A stretch of DNA of 30,046 bases from Methanomicrobiales archaeon (GCA_019136335.1 JAGVUK010000156.1:1-30046), one strand, 5' to 3'; numbered from the stretch's first letter, positions 15,395 to 22,816 are shown. The notes: generated from the sequence alone by a model not told the origin. Numbers and translations: made by a program.

Positions 15395-15854
15395 GTTCTT
15401 CTCACCTTCGTTCACGTATCCCGGGAGGCCGTGGAGTCGCAGGGGCTATCGCTGATGGCAAAATCTCGCTCCGGCAGCCCCCGGGTATGATCTGGGGCCG
15501 GGAAACGAAACCGATCGAAGTCTCCGGCTCCTGTGGGCTATCAAATGTGATATATCCGATGGAGACGTCAACGTTCCTCCCCATAATGTTTCTGTGCGTC
15601 GCGCTGAACTGTCATTGCGGCCCCTGCCCGCCAGACCCCCCGATCTACAGCGATCGGCTTGATTCATGGGTGAGACGGCCGGACTCCAGTCGAAACCGAC
15701 CCTGACCGCCATACCGGGGGTTTGGGAACACACCCCGACCTGAAACCTGCATACGTTCCGCGGATACCGAAACCCGGCGGCATCGTAGGCCTGCTTGCGG
15801 TGCTCCCCTCCACACGGAGGGAATGCGCGCAGCGGTGCGCCGGGGGCCGGATAG
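15395..15854. other. Intergenic region with no supported gene
   Basis: 460 bp upstream of the secreted protein gene. No reading frame with a ribosome-binding site or recognisable product is visible on either strand, and no clear TATA box for the minus-strand gene. The adjoining relic at 15855-16040 suggests that this stretch is former coding DNA. Confidence 0.4.
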
Positions 15855-16040
15855 AGACCATGCTATCAGGACAGGGGTATCAACTACACCCAGATGGTCT
15901 TCCGCCTGGAGGACCCGGACCCCCACGACTGCATGACCGCTCCGATGATCGTGGTCCAGGTTAACGATTCGTGCGGGGTTTCTGCCGCCTACGAGACCTA
16001 CCCGTCGCATATCCCGGGCTGCAGGGGAAGAGCCGGATGA
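15855..16040 (+). pseudogene. C-terminal remnant of a lost gene
   Basis: A plus-strand frame, opened by a stop at 15852-15854 and ending with TGA at 16038-16040, reads like natural protein: NYTQMVFRLEDPDPHDCMTA, then PMIVVQVNDSCGVSAAYETY, then PSHIPGCRGRAG. It has no start codon with ribosome-binding site, and no matching upstream frame remains. The composition, with three cysteines and a beta-rich pattern, suggests the end of a secreted protein. The stop abuts the convergent MBL gene exactly. Identity unknown. Confidence 0.4.
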
Positions 16041-16766
16041 TCACCAGCAGAACGTCTCCATATCGTAGCCGGCGTGCGGCATCCCCGGCGGCACCATATG
16101 GCTCATGTGGACGCACCGGTAGTCCCGGGCCCCGACGTCGCGGGCGAACCTGACCGCTTCGGCGTAGTTCATGTGCTTGCTGATATTGTAGCCCTCGGGA
16201 GCGATGGCGTCCACGAAGAGGAGGTCGACATCGGTGCCGTGGAGGAGGTCCCGGCTCTCTTCTGGGATATCCTCCCGCGTATCCGAGGTATAGGCGACCG
16301 TGACACCGTCGTGCTCGATCAGGAGGCCACAGGTGTAGACCGGGGGATGGTTCACGGGAAAGAACGTGAAGGTCACGCCGAAGAGGTCGAACGGCTCGTA
16401 GACCGGGACCGGGTGCTTCTCGAACGGCAGAAAGTGGAGGTAGCGGGAACAGTACTCCATCACCGGGGGCGCCGCGTAGGCCGGCGGGACTCTCTGCACC
16501 CGGTAGAACTCCCCAAACCCGATGAAGTGGTCGTAGTGGCCGTGCGACCATACGACCGCATCGATGCGGGGCGAGCAGGCCCGGAGGAGCTGCTGGCGCA
16601 GGTCCGGCGATGACTCTATAAGAATGTGCTTTCCCCCCGTCTCGACGAGGAGGGAGGTCCGGAGCCTTGATCGACCCGCCGCCGCCATCGCCCGGCAGTT
16701 CTCGCAGTCGCACCCCACCTTCGGTGTTCCGATGGCGTCGCCGGTCCCAAGCAGCGTTATCCGCAT
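16041..16766 (-). CDS. PhnP-like MBL-fold metallo-hydrolase
   Basis: A 241-residue metallo-beta-lactamase-fold enzyme of the PhnP type, whose characterised relatives hydrolyse cyclic phosphodiesters. The N-terminus has GTGDAIGTPKVGCDCENCRA, with the structural zinc cysteines Cys19, Cys21 and Cys24. The two-metal site is HGHYDH (His75, His77, Asp79, His80), with His140 (FFPVNHPP), Asp162 (YTSDTRED) and a C-terminal HMSHM (His220, His223). All needed ligands are present. I chose the ATG at 16766, one base after the stop of the AAA ATPase gene; an in-frame ATG at 16793 would overlap that gene by 26 bp. Close spacing suggests coupled translation. The substrate cannot be told from the sequence. 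Confidence 0.88.
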   Translation of the reverse strand: MRITLLGTGDAIGTPKVGCDCENCRAMAAAGRSRLRTSLLVETGGKHILIESSPDLRQQLLRACSPRIDAVVWSHGHYDHFIGFGEFYRVQRVPPAYAAPPVMEYCSRYLHFLPFEKHPVPVYEPFDLFGVTFTFFPVNHPPVYTCGLLIEHDGVTVAYTSDTREDIPEESRDLLHGTDVDLLFVDAIAPEGYNISKHMNYAEAVRFARDVGARDYRCVHMSHMVPPGMPHAGYDMETFCW

Positions 16767-16767
16767 A

Positions 16768-18057
16768 TCAGTATCCGGTGCCGCGGATGACATTGCGCTC
16801 CTCGACCCTGAGGAGACCCTGCTCGATATCCGCCGGACCGAGGTGGCGCCGGTCTTCCATCAGCGCCGAGAGCACCGCCTCCTTCATCATCATCCGTATG
16901 TCCGAGCCCGAGAACCCCTCCGTCCGGGCGGCGAGGTCCGCGAAGTCGCAGTCGCAGTCGAGTGTAGCCGCAACCTTCTCGATGATCGCCTGCCGCATCG
17001 CCTGGTCGGGGAGCGGGAACTCCACCACCTCGTCAAACCGCCGCCACGCCGCCTCGTCGAGGATACGGGGATGGTTCGTCGCCCCGATGAGGAGGACGCC
17101 GTTTTTGACGAAACTGATCTGGTCAATGTTTTTCAGGAGCATGTTCACCGCACGCTTCATCGCGCCGTGGTCGTCGCTGACCCGGGTCTTTGCGACGAAG
17201 TCGAACTCGTCGATGAAGAGGATACAGGGAGAGAGTTTCTTTGCGAGGTCAAAGATGCGGTCGATGTTCTTTGAGGTCTCGCCCAGGTACTGGGAGGTGA
17301 CCATCGCGAGACGGACCTCGAGCACCGGCATGTGGAGCTCCCGCGACATGGCAAGGGCAAGCGACGTCTTCCCGGTGCCGGGCGGGCCGACGAAGAGGAG
17401 CCGGCCGAACTCGTAGATGCCGTGCTCCTTTAAGAAGTCCCGGTGCTCGAGGGCGACAGCGATCTTTCTGATGATCTCCTCCTGCCGCGGGGTGCAGACC
17501 AGTTTTTCGAGCGTGGACTCGACCTCGTCCGGGGCGCTGATGATGAGCAGGTCGCGCGCTTCCCGCATCTCCTCGCTCCCGGCGATGAGCCGGGAGACCT
17601 TCGCCTCCATGTACTCCTTCGTGTCCTCAAACCGGGGGTTCTTTGCCCGGATATCCCGGTAACGGACGGTGATACCGTCCTTCCCTTCAAAAAAGTAGGC
17701 AAGGACGGGGTTCTCCCCGACCCTCGTGGTCCCGCCCTTTTTGAGGAACCATCCTGCCGCTACGTCGAGCGAGGGGAGGCTCAGGCGCTGCCCGAACTCG
17801 TCGTAACCGACGAACGGGTTTTGGCGGACGGCCTGGCAGACGGCATCCGGGATGCCGAGCGTCTTTTTGATCGCCCCCTCGCTCACGACCAGGGGACGCT
17901 TCACCTCGGTGCTCCCGCCGCTCCCGGCCCCGAAGAACTCCCGGCAACGCGGGTGGAGGTCGTTGATGTCGAGAGCCTCGTTCCGGTTGAATATCTCCGC
18001 GGTGAGGAGGAGTTCCACGACGGCGAGGACATCACGCGTACCCGTTTCGATGGTCAT
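16768..18057 (-). CDS. AAA-family ATPase with a unique N-terminal domain
   Basis: A 429-residue single-ring AAA ATPase. Residues 1-200 are a specific N-terminal region that I do not recognise (LVVSEGAIKKTLGIPDAV, NPFVGYDEFGQRLSLPSLD). The ATPase core has Walker A GPPGTGKT (224-231), the pore-loop-like SQYLGE (255-260), Walker B CILFIDEFD (278-286), sensor 1 GATNHP (325-330) and an arginine-finger region AAWRRFDEVVEFPLP. The sensor-2 region GFSGSDIRMMMKEAV is of classical AAA type (PAN, Vps4 and CDC48 relatives), so it probably remodels or unfolds proteins. It is followed after 1 bp by the MBL hydrolase and follows the methionine aminopeptidase gene by 44 bp; a TATA-like catatag just upstream may provide its own promoter. 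Confidence 0.88.
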   Translation of the reverse strand: MTIETGTRDVLAVVELLLTAEIFNRNEALDINDLHPRCREFFGAGSGGSTEVKRPLVVSEGAIKKTLGIPDAVCQAVRQNPFVGYDEFGQRLSLPSLDVAAGWFLKKGGTTRVGENPVLAYFFEGKDGITVRYRDIRAKNPRFEDTKEYMEAKVSRLIAGSEEMREARDLLIISAPDEVESTLEKLVCTPRQEEIIRKIAVALEHRDFLKEHGIYEFGRLLFVGPPGTGKTSLALAMSRELHMPVLEVRLAMVTSQYLGETSKNIDRIFDLAKKLSPCILFIDEFDFVAKTRVSDDHGAMKRAVNMLLKNIDQISFVKNGVLLIGATNHPRILDEAAWRRFDEVVEFPLPDQAMRQAIIEKVAATLDCDCDFADLAARTEGFSGSDIRMMMKEAVLSALMEDRRHLGPADIEQGLLRVEERNVIRGTGY

Positions 18058-18101
18058 GTCTATGAGCAGACATATAGGCGCGCGACATCAATAAGCGTAA
18101 C

Positions 18102-18983
18102 TCACCGGGTGGTGACCTCGCAGCCGTCGGCCGTGACGATCAGGGTATGCTCTGCCTGCGAGACGAAGGAGCCGGGGACATCGTGCAGCACCGGGAAGGG
18201 GTGGAGGATCCCGGTCCGCACGAGCGTCGCGAGCCCGATCTCGACTTTGTCGCCCGGGACCCAGCGGCGGGCGAAGGGGAGCCCGCGCCGCGGCCGCGCC
18301 GTCTCGAGGACCCTTTTTGCCGAGGGGAGGCGGGCGGGCCGGGCCGCGACCTGCCGGTAGATCTCCACGCGCGCCGCTTCAACGACCTTCCCCGACCCCG
18401 TGGTGGCAAAGGGCTCGATGGCAAAGACCATGCCCTCCTCGATGACGGCCCCGCCGCTCATCGCGACGTTCGGGATGGTGGGTTTCCCGTGGAGGTTGTA
18501 GCGGTCGAGGCCGTGCCCGGTGAGGTTTGCCACCGGTTTATAGCCGCGCTCCTCGATCGCCGCCTGGATGGCCGCCCCGAGTTCCCCGGCGGTGACCCCC
18601 GGGCGGACAGCGGCGATCGCCGCCTCAAGGGCTGCGCGGGACGCCTCGACGAGGGGCGCGTGGTCGCCAAGGTCGACGGTCATCGCGGTGTCGGCGATAT
18701 AGCCGTCGATCTGGACACCGAGGTCGACCTTGACGAGGTCGCCCCGGGCAAACGTCCGCTCGTCGCCGGGCATCGCGGTGTCGTGGGCCGCGGCCTCGTT
18801 GAACGAGACGTTGAGGGGGAAGGCAAGGAGCGCCCCCTCCTCCGTCACCATGGCTTCCGTCGCTTCAACCATCTCAAGGAGGCCAGCCCCCTCCTTCACG
18901 AGCCCCGCGCCCCGGCGGAGCACCCGTCGTGCCAGCGCTCCGGCTTCGCGGTAGGCGTCGTAGACAACATCATCCATGATCAT
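18102..18983 (-). CDS. map: Methionine aminopeptidase, type II
   Basis: A 293-residue cytosolic M24 peptidase that removes the initiator methionine. The metal ligands are in place: Asp87 (VKVDLGVQ), Asp98 (YIADTAMT), His157 (LTGHGLDRYNLHG), Glu190 (VFAIEPFAT) and Glu278 (SQAEHTLIV). The insertion of about 60 residues between Glu190 and the last ligand, including a charged stretch around 210-245, marks the archaeal and eukaryotic type II enzyme. Its ATG at 18983 overlaps the stop of the preceding Xaa-Pro peptidase gene (ATGA), which implies coupling; a second ATG at 18977 is also possible. Confidence 0.95.
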   Translation of the reverse strand: MIMDDVVYDAYREAGALARRVLRRGAGLVKEGAGLLEMVEATEAMVTEEGALLAFPLNVSFNEAAAHDTAMPGDERTFARGDLVKVDLGVQIDGYIADTAMTVDLGDHAPLVEASRAALEAAIAAVRPGVTAGELGAAIQAAIEERGYKPVANLTGHGLDRYNLHGKPTIPNVAMSGGAVIEEGMVFAIEPFATTGSGKVVEAARVEIYRQVAARPARLPSAKRVLETARPRRGLPFARRWVPGDKVEIGLATLVRTGILHPFPVLHDVPGSFVSQAEHTLIVTADGCEVTTR

Positions 18984-20110
18984 ATGGTTAGTTCCTCTTC
19001 GTATTGGGTGAACCGGTCAAACCCGGTCTCTGTCACCGCGCCCATATCCTCCAGGCGGACGCCGCCGGTCCCGGGGTAGTAGAGGCCCGGCTCGATGGTG
19101 ACGACGTTCCCGGCGGTGAGCGCCCCGCCCAGGGGTCCGAGCGACGGTTCCTCGTGCACCTCGAGACCGACGCCGTGGCCGAGGCTGTGGGTGAACCCGC
19201 GCATGTTGCTCTCGTAGCCGCGGTCGCGGAAGAACTCGACCACCGCGTGGTAGAGGTCGGCGCCGACGGCCCCGGCCCGGACCAATGACGCGCCGAGGGA
19301 TTTCGCGTCCCTGACGGCGTCGTACATCTCGCGGATCGCGGGCGAGGGCTCGCCCTTCACGACCGTCCGGGTCATGTCGGCGTGGTAGCCGGAGAGTTCG
19401 TCCTGGGGGTAGATGTCGATGACGATCGGTTCGTCCGCAAGGAGCGGACCTTCCCCGGCATGGTGCGGGAGGGCGGTGTCGGGGCCGCAGGAGACGATGG
19501 TGTCGACGCCCCGGCAGCTGTGGGCGAGGAGGAGGGTGTGCATCGCCGTGCGGACGGCTTCGGCGGTGAGGGGGGCGCCGTCCCGGTAGAGGACGCCGGC
19601 CCTGGGCGCAGAGGAGCGGATGAGCGCGATCCCCCGGTCCATCGCGGCCTCGGTGACCCGCTGGATGGAGCGGATACGCTCGATCTCCTCCGGCGTCTTG
19701 ACCGCCCGCATCCCCTCGACCGCGCCGGCGGCGTCGAGGACGACCGGCTGGAACGTCTCGAGTTCCCGGGCGAGGGCGAGCGGGAAGGTCGCCGGGACGA
19801 GGAGGGGGCCGCCGGCGAGGTCCGCGATCACGTGGGCGGTCGCCCGCCAGCGCGTCTCTCCGGCTTTGATGTGCTCGAGGTAGCCGGCGTCGGCGCGGGT
19901 GACGACCGCCGCAACCGATTCCCGGACCGCCCGCTCGTGCTCCATCTGCGAGACGACGACCATCCCCCGCTCGCCGGGCTTTGCCACGTAGAGCACGGGG
20001 TCGGTGGTGCGGAACCGGGTCAGGTAGCGCACGTTGGCATCCGCCGACGAGCCGTACGCCGCGTATGCTGCTGCCCCGGCATCCCGGATAGCAGAATCCA
20101 GTCCATTCAT
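18980..20110 (-). CDS. M24-family Xaa-Pro dipeptidase-like peptidase
   Basis: A 376-residue protein with a creatinase-type N-terminal domain (1-140) and an M24 pita-bread catalytic domain. Metal ligands are Asp232 (VIDIYPQD), Asp245 (HADMTRTV), His312 (HSLGHGVGL), Glu340 (VTIEPGLYYP) and Glu354 (VRLEDMG). These match prolidase-like enzymes that cleave before or after proline; the exact substrate is uncertain. The ATG at 20110 follows a short divergent region; an in-frame start at 20182 would run through the neighbour's start and is unlikely. It overlaps the map gene by 4 bp, so two M24 peptidases are made together. Confidence 0.9.
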   Translation of the reverse strand: MNGLDSAIRDAGAAAYAAYGSSADANVRYLTRFRTTDPVLYVAKPGERGMVVVSQMEHERAVRESVAAVVTRADAGYLEHIKAGETRWRATAHVIADLAGGPLLVPATFPLALARELETFQPVVLDAAGAVEGMRAVKTPEEIERIRSIQRVTEAAMDRGIALIRSSAPRAGVLYRDGAPLTAEAVRTAMHTLLLAHSCRGVDTIVSCGPDTALPHHAGEGPLLADEPIVIDIYPQDELSGYHADMTRTVVKGEPSPAIREMYDAVRDAKSLGASLVRAGAVGADLYHAVVEFFRDRGYESNMRGFTHSLGHGVGLEVHEEPSLGPLGGALTAGNVVTIEPGLYYPGTGGVRLEDMGAVTETGFDRFTQYEEELTI

Positions 20111-20169
20111 TCTACCAACTCTTTTGTTGAAACCACAAGTACTTTTACCACCGCGTTCAAGTATGAATA
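20111..20169. promoter_or_regulatory. Divergent promoter region of the peptidase and small membrane protein genes
   Basis: 59 bp between divergent ATGs. The block aagtacttttacc at 20138-20150 is the best TATA candidate. It sits about 22-30 bp before the plus-strand ATG and about 30-38 bp before the minus-strand ATG. Both strands can be read as TATA-like, so it may serve both genes. Confidence 0.4.
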
Positions 20170-20403
20170 ATGGATGAGGCAACCAAACAGGTCTTCAAGG
20201 GCAGGTTCGTCGTACTGGCGGTCATGCTGAACATCATCATCCTCTGTTTCGCCATGGCTGTCTTTGTCCTCCTCCGGTTTGCACCTGAGGGGACCCTCGG
20301 TCTTGTGATCGGGGTCATCCTCCTCGCCGTCGGGGCGGTCTTCTCCATATCGTTCCGGAAGCGGTATTATCAGACGAAGGCCTGGCTGCACGAACAGCCG
20401 TAA
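20170..20403 (+). CDS. Small two-helix membrane protein
   Basis: A 77-residue protein with two clear transmembrane helices (about residues 13-36 and 42-61), a charged N-terminus (MDEATKQVFKGR) and a basic C-terminal tail (FRKRYYQTKAWLHEQP), which predicts both ends inside. No motif points to a function and I do not recognise a family. It lies 13 bp before the winged-helix gene on the same strand, so the two are probably co-transcribed; a membrane sensor or anchor for the regulator is possible but unproven. Confidence 0.7.
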   Translation: MDEATKQVFKGRFVVLAVMLNIIILCFAMAVFVLLRFAPEGTLGLVIGVILLAVGAVFSISFRKRYYQTKAWLHEQP

Positions 20404-20416
20404 CGGGCATGAACCT

Positions 20417-20737
20417 ATGGTATCTCGACAGGCGGATATGCTGAAGAAGTTGAAATCCGAGATCGAACTCGTCTCAAGGCACCTTGAGGTGATCCGGGCG
20501 GTCGTGGAGCACCAGCCCATCGGCATCATGAAACTCTCCGAGGTCCTCGACCTCCCCTACCACCGGGTCCGCTACTCGCTGCGGATCCTCGAGCAGGAAG
20601 GGTATATCCGCGCCTCGCCGGCGGGCGCGGTGGCGACGGCGCTCGCGGCCGACCTTCTTTCCGGCCTTGAGGGCGAGATCGACGAACTGATCGGTCTGCT
20701 CGTGACCATCCAGGAGGAGAATTCCCGTAATCTTTAA
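20417..20737 (+). CDS. Small winged-helix transcriptional regulator
   Basis: A 106-residue protein. A helical N-terminus (MLKKLKSEIELVSRHLEVIR) is followed by a winged helix-turn-helix at about residues 34-72: PIGIMKLSEVLDLPYHRVRY and then SLRILEQEGYIRASPAGAV. A C-terminal helix (LLSGLEGEIDELIGLLVTIQ) probably makes dimers. It is of the archaeal predicted-regulator type; the target is unknown. Start could be ATG 20417 or 20438. It ends just before tRNA-Asn, and its stop overlaps the TATA-like ctttaataagg that may drive the tRNA. Confidence 0.75.
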   Translation: MVSRQADMLKKLKSEIELVSRHLEVIRAVVEHQPIGIMKLSEVLDLPYHRVRYSLRILEQEGYIRASPAGAVATALAADLLSGLEGEIDELIGLLVTIQEENSRNL

Positions 20738-20776
20738 TAAGGTTCAGACGAGACATTATAGAGCACTTATTCGGGT

Positions 20777-20849
20777 GCCGCCATAACTCAGTTGGTAGAG
20801 TGGCTGGCTGTTAACCAGCATGTCACAGGTTCGAGTCCTGTTGGCGGCG
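20777..20849 (+). tRNA. tRNA-Asn (anticodon GTT)
   Basis: A 73-base cloverleaf. The acceptor arms GCCGCCA and TGGCGGC pair fully, with discriminator G. The anticodon stem GCTGG/CCAGC encloses the loop CTGTTAA with anticodon GTT. The T arm is ACAGGTTCGAGTCCTGT. CCA is not encoded. A TATA-like ctttaataagg is 37-47 bp upstream, and an oligo-T stretch (20856-20860) follows. Confidence 0.97.
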
Positions 20850-20851
20850 TC

Positions 20852-21243
20852 ATTCTTTTTGTTCGTATCCTGTCGCACCATCCATGGTTGAGATCCGCTG
20901 GCGGCGTCCTGTCCCCCGGAACTGATCTCCTGCAGGCTAGAGCGGACATAACTGGTTTTCCTGCTTGCCCCGAGCGTATACCTGACACCCTGCCCCCGGA
21001 GAGGAAGGTATAAGTACCATGTGGCCCACCCCCCGGGGCTGTATGAGGGCGCTCGATGCCACATGAGGTATCCATCACTATCCACTGCTTCTGCAGAACA
21101 CCAAAATAAGGCATCATGCTCCAGTAGTACACGAAAAACCATCACACAACATCGGTTCCCCCGTGGGTGAACAAGGGGACATTCTGCTTTCCCTCATGCA
21201 GACACCTCCTCCGGTTCAGGAGAAGAACGAGAGGTGAACAGAC
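20852..21243. other. Intergenic region with partial tRNA copy and TATA-like box
   Basis: About 390 bp. Bases 20886-20909 repeat, imperfectly, the T arm and acceptor end of tRNA-Asn, with an exact 10-bp match TGGCGGCGTC (20842-20851 and 20899-20908). A TATA-like ggtataagtacc at 21007-21018 could start a leader or a small RNA about 200 bases before the repeat-protein gene. No coding frame is supported; a minus-strand frame here runs through the tRNA and is spurious. Confidence 0.4.
20853..20860 (+). terminator. Oligo-T terminator after tRNA-Asn
   Basis: The run ttcttttt starts 4 bp after the tRNA end. In archaea a T-rich run alone can end transcription. Confidence 0.5.
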
Positions 21244-22230
21244 GTGAGGATGTTGAGATACGAATTTGTAATCCTTGTCAGCCTTCTATTCGTCGCTTCC
21301 ATCGCTACCGCATCAGCTGCAGGGCCCGGTACCAACGAAAGCAGCCAGATATCGGACCTGACGCAAGCCCTGTCGCTTGGACTCTTCCCAACACAACCGC
21401 AGTCGCCCGGGGCCTACCCCACACAACCGCAGTCGCCCGGGGCCTACCCCACACAGCCGCAATCGCCGTACTCGGGCGGAATTCCTGTGATCACACCGGA
21501 ACTGTTGAACGGCCTCCAGTGGCAGCAGGACCCATCGGGCTCAGGGATGTTATTCGCCCTGGATCAAACGCAGGGACTGATGTTCTTCTACCATCCGGAT
21601 TATCCGGACATACTCTTAATCCGGACCGCTGACGGTACAATCTACGGTTATATCATAAGCACCGGCATGCTGCTGCGGTATGACCCTGCGACCCAATCGT
21701 TTACCGCCGTCACACAGGGATCTACTCCGACCCAGCCGCAGTCACCCGGGGCTTACCCTACCCAACCGCAGTCACCCGGGGCTTACCCTACCCAACCGCA
21801 GTCACCCGGGGCTTACCCTACCCAGCCGCAGTCACCCGGGGCTTACCCTACCCAGCCGCAGTCACCCGGGGCTTACCCTACCCAGCCGCAGTCACCCGGG
21901 GCTTACCCTCCCCAACCGCAGTCACCCGCGGCGTACCCGGCCCAGCCGCAGTCACCGGACCCGTCCGGATCAGGGATGTTATTCGCCCTGGATCAGACAC
22001 AGGGGCTGATGTTCTTCTACCACCCGGATTATCCGGACATGCTCTTAATCCGGACCGCCGACGGTACAATCTACGGTTACATCATAAGCACCGGCATGCT
22101 GCTGCGGTATGACCCTGCAACGCAGTCGTTTACCAGCGTCACACAGGGATCTTCTCCCACCCCGCAGGGATCTCCTTCCGCCCCGCGGGGATCTACACCG
22201 GCCCCCCAAGGGGGCAGACCCTACGCGTGA
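21244..22230 (+). CDS. Secreted Pro/Gln/Ser repeat protein with two duplicated 65-residue modules
   Basis: A 328-residue exported protein that I do not recognise. A signal peptide covers residues 1-22 (cleavage near SAA-GP). Then come three units of the decapeptide YPTQPQSPGA, a module of 65 residues (96-160: DPSGSGMLFALDQTQGLMFF, YHPDYPDILLIRTADGTIYG, YIISTGMLLRYDPATQ), eight more decapeptide units, a second module (239-303) differing at only two residues, and a Pro/Ser/Gly tail. The modules look like compact beta domains with a hydrophobic core; the linkers are extended and wall-spanning in style. There is no membrane anchor at the C-terminus, so it is secreted or held by the S-layer. GTG 21244 is the start because GAGGTG lies 7 bp upstream. 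A surface or adhesion role is inference. Confidence 0.8.
   Translation: MRMLRYEFVILVSLLFVASIATASAAGPGTNESSQISDLTQALSLGLFPTQPQSPGAYPTQPQSPGAYPTQPQSPYSGGIPVITPELLNGLQWQQDPSGSGMLFALDQTQGLMFFYHPDYPDILLIRTADGTIYGYIISTGMLLRYDPATQSFTAVTQGSTPTQPQSPGAYPTQPQSPGAYPTQPQSPGAYPTQPQSPGAYPTQPQSPGAYPTQPQSPGAYPPQPQSPAAYPAQPQSPDPSGSGMLFALDQTQGLMFFYHPDYPDMLLIRTADGTIYGYIISTGMLLRYDPATQSFTSVTQGSSPTPQGSPSAPRGSTPAPQGGRPYA
21391..21468 (+). repeat. First 30-bp minisatellite block
   Basis: Two identical 30-bp units (21391-21420, 21421-21450) and one partial unit, each coding TQPQSPGAYP. Codon choice (tcg ccc ggg gcc) differs from the second block, so each block has been homogenised on its own. Confidence 0.9.
21529..21723 (+). 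repeat. Module copy 1 (195 bp)
   Basis: Encodes the first 65-residue module. It differs from copy 2 (21958-22152) at 15 bases by my count; 12 are silent and three alter two residues (Ile to Met, Ala to Ser). Confidence 0.9.
21731..21957 (+). repeat. Second 30-bp minisatellite block, about 7.5 units
   Basis: Tandem 30-bp units beginning cccarccgcagtcacccggg and coding TQPQSPGAYP. The first six are nearly identical (one a/g difference and one terminal base); the last one and a half have drifted (PAAYPA). Such arrays change length readily. Confidence 0.95.
21958..22152 (+). repeat. Module copy 2 (195 bp)
   Basis: Encodes the second 65-residue module, in the same frame and following the decapeptide block as copy 1 follows its own block. 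Confidence 0.9.
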
Positions 22231-22266
22231 CCTCGAAGCACCGGGCAGCCTGCACGAACAACCCCG

Positions 22267-22526
22267 TCAAACTTTTTTTGGGCTGCCCCCCGGGGCAAAC
22301 GGCCCGTAATAGACCCACCCCACCGCGAGCAGCGCGATGACGGTCCAGACGGTCACCCACCGGAGGTAGGGGTGAACGGGATGCCGGGGGTCGTCATCCC
22401 GGGCATATGCCCGACCAGCATCGGGATCAGCACCAGGGCCGAGAGGACGGCGATCACCCGCATCGCCCGGTTCACCTCGCAGGAGACAGTGTTGATGTGG
22501 AGTTCAATCAGGGAGAGGAGACCTTC
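22267..22526 (-). pseudogene. CorA-type transporter, frameshifted C-terminal remnant
   Basis: On the minus strand a frame from about 22526 reads as the end of a CorA-family divalent-cation transporter: LLSLIELHINTVSCEVNRAM, then the first membrane helix RVIAVLSALVLIPMLVG and HMPGMTTPGIPFTP. CorA normally has GMN here. It stops at 22353. In a second frame the likely continuation appears, YLRWVTVWTVIALLAVGWVY and YGPFAPGG, giving the second helix, and ends at 22267. Upstream of 22526 the CorA cytoplasmic domain is absent or scrambled. This is a decayed gene. Confidence 0.5.
22272..22279 (+). terminator. T-run after the repeat-protein gene
   Basis: The run cttttttt lies 42 bp after the stop at 22230 and is followed by a short GC inverted repeat (gccccccggggc). 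A T-rich terminator for the plus-strand gene is plausible. Confidence 0.4.
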
Positions 22527-22630
22527 CCGGGCACTCCCGGCGGGCGTGCCGGAGTCTCCACTCCTCGGCGGTGAATGTCTTTGCACCGCTACGCACAACC
22601 CCACGGAGAGGTGCCGAACGTCCGGCAGGG

Positions 22631-22816
22631 CTACCTGCTCCAGGGTGACCGACCGGAGACCAGGAGTTTCTCCGGTTGGTGCCCCCTCTCGCCGGCGTCC
22701 TGCTTCCCTGCTGCCATCAGGCACTCGGCGCTGCAGAACAGTGCGTTTCCGCCTGTGGCTCCCCGCTCCGGCGAAAACTCTCGCCCGCAGTATTTACAAT
22801 AAACAGATTCCGGCAT
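22631..22816 (-). CDS. Small zinc-ribbon protein
   Basis: A 61-residue protein starting PESVYCKYCGREF and continuing with ALFCSAECLMAAGK. Cys7, Cys10, Cys28 and Cys32 form a CxxC...CxxxC zinc-ribbon of the FCS type. The last 20 residues look unstructured and may result from a frameshift into non-coding DNA. GGTGAG lies 5 bp before the ATG and a minus-strand TATA box (aaatttat, about 22855-22862) sits about 40 bp upstream, so it is, or recently was, an expressed gene. It may be the front part of the decayed CorA locus or an independent small gene. Confidence 0.5.
   Translation of the reverse strand: MPESVYCKYCGREFSPERGATGGNALFCSAECLMAAGKQDAGERGHQPEKLLVSGRSPWSR

Noticed and set aside
20756..21145. 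Minus-strand frame of 129 codons ending near tRNA-Asn
   Set aside because: Its C-terminal part is the antisense of the tRNA gene (the familiar false protein with TRTCDMLVNSQPLYQLSYGG), and there is no ribosome-binding site.
21731..21957. Possible CRISPR array
   Set aside because: Units are contiguous 30-bp repeats without spacers and code a decapeptide in frame; this is a coding minisatellite.
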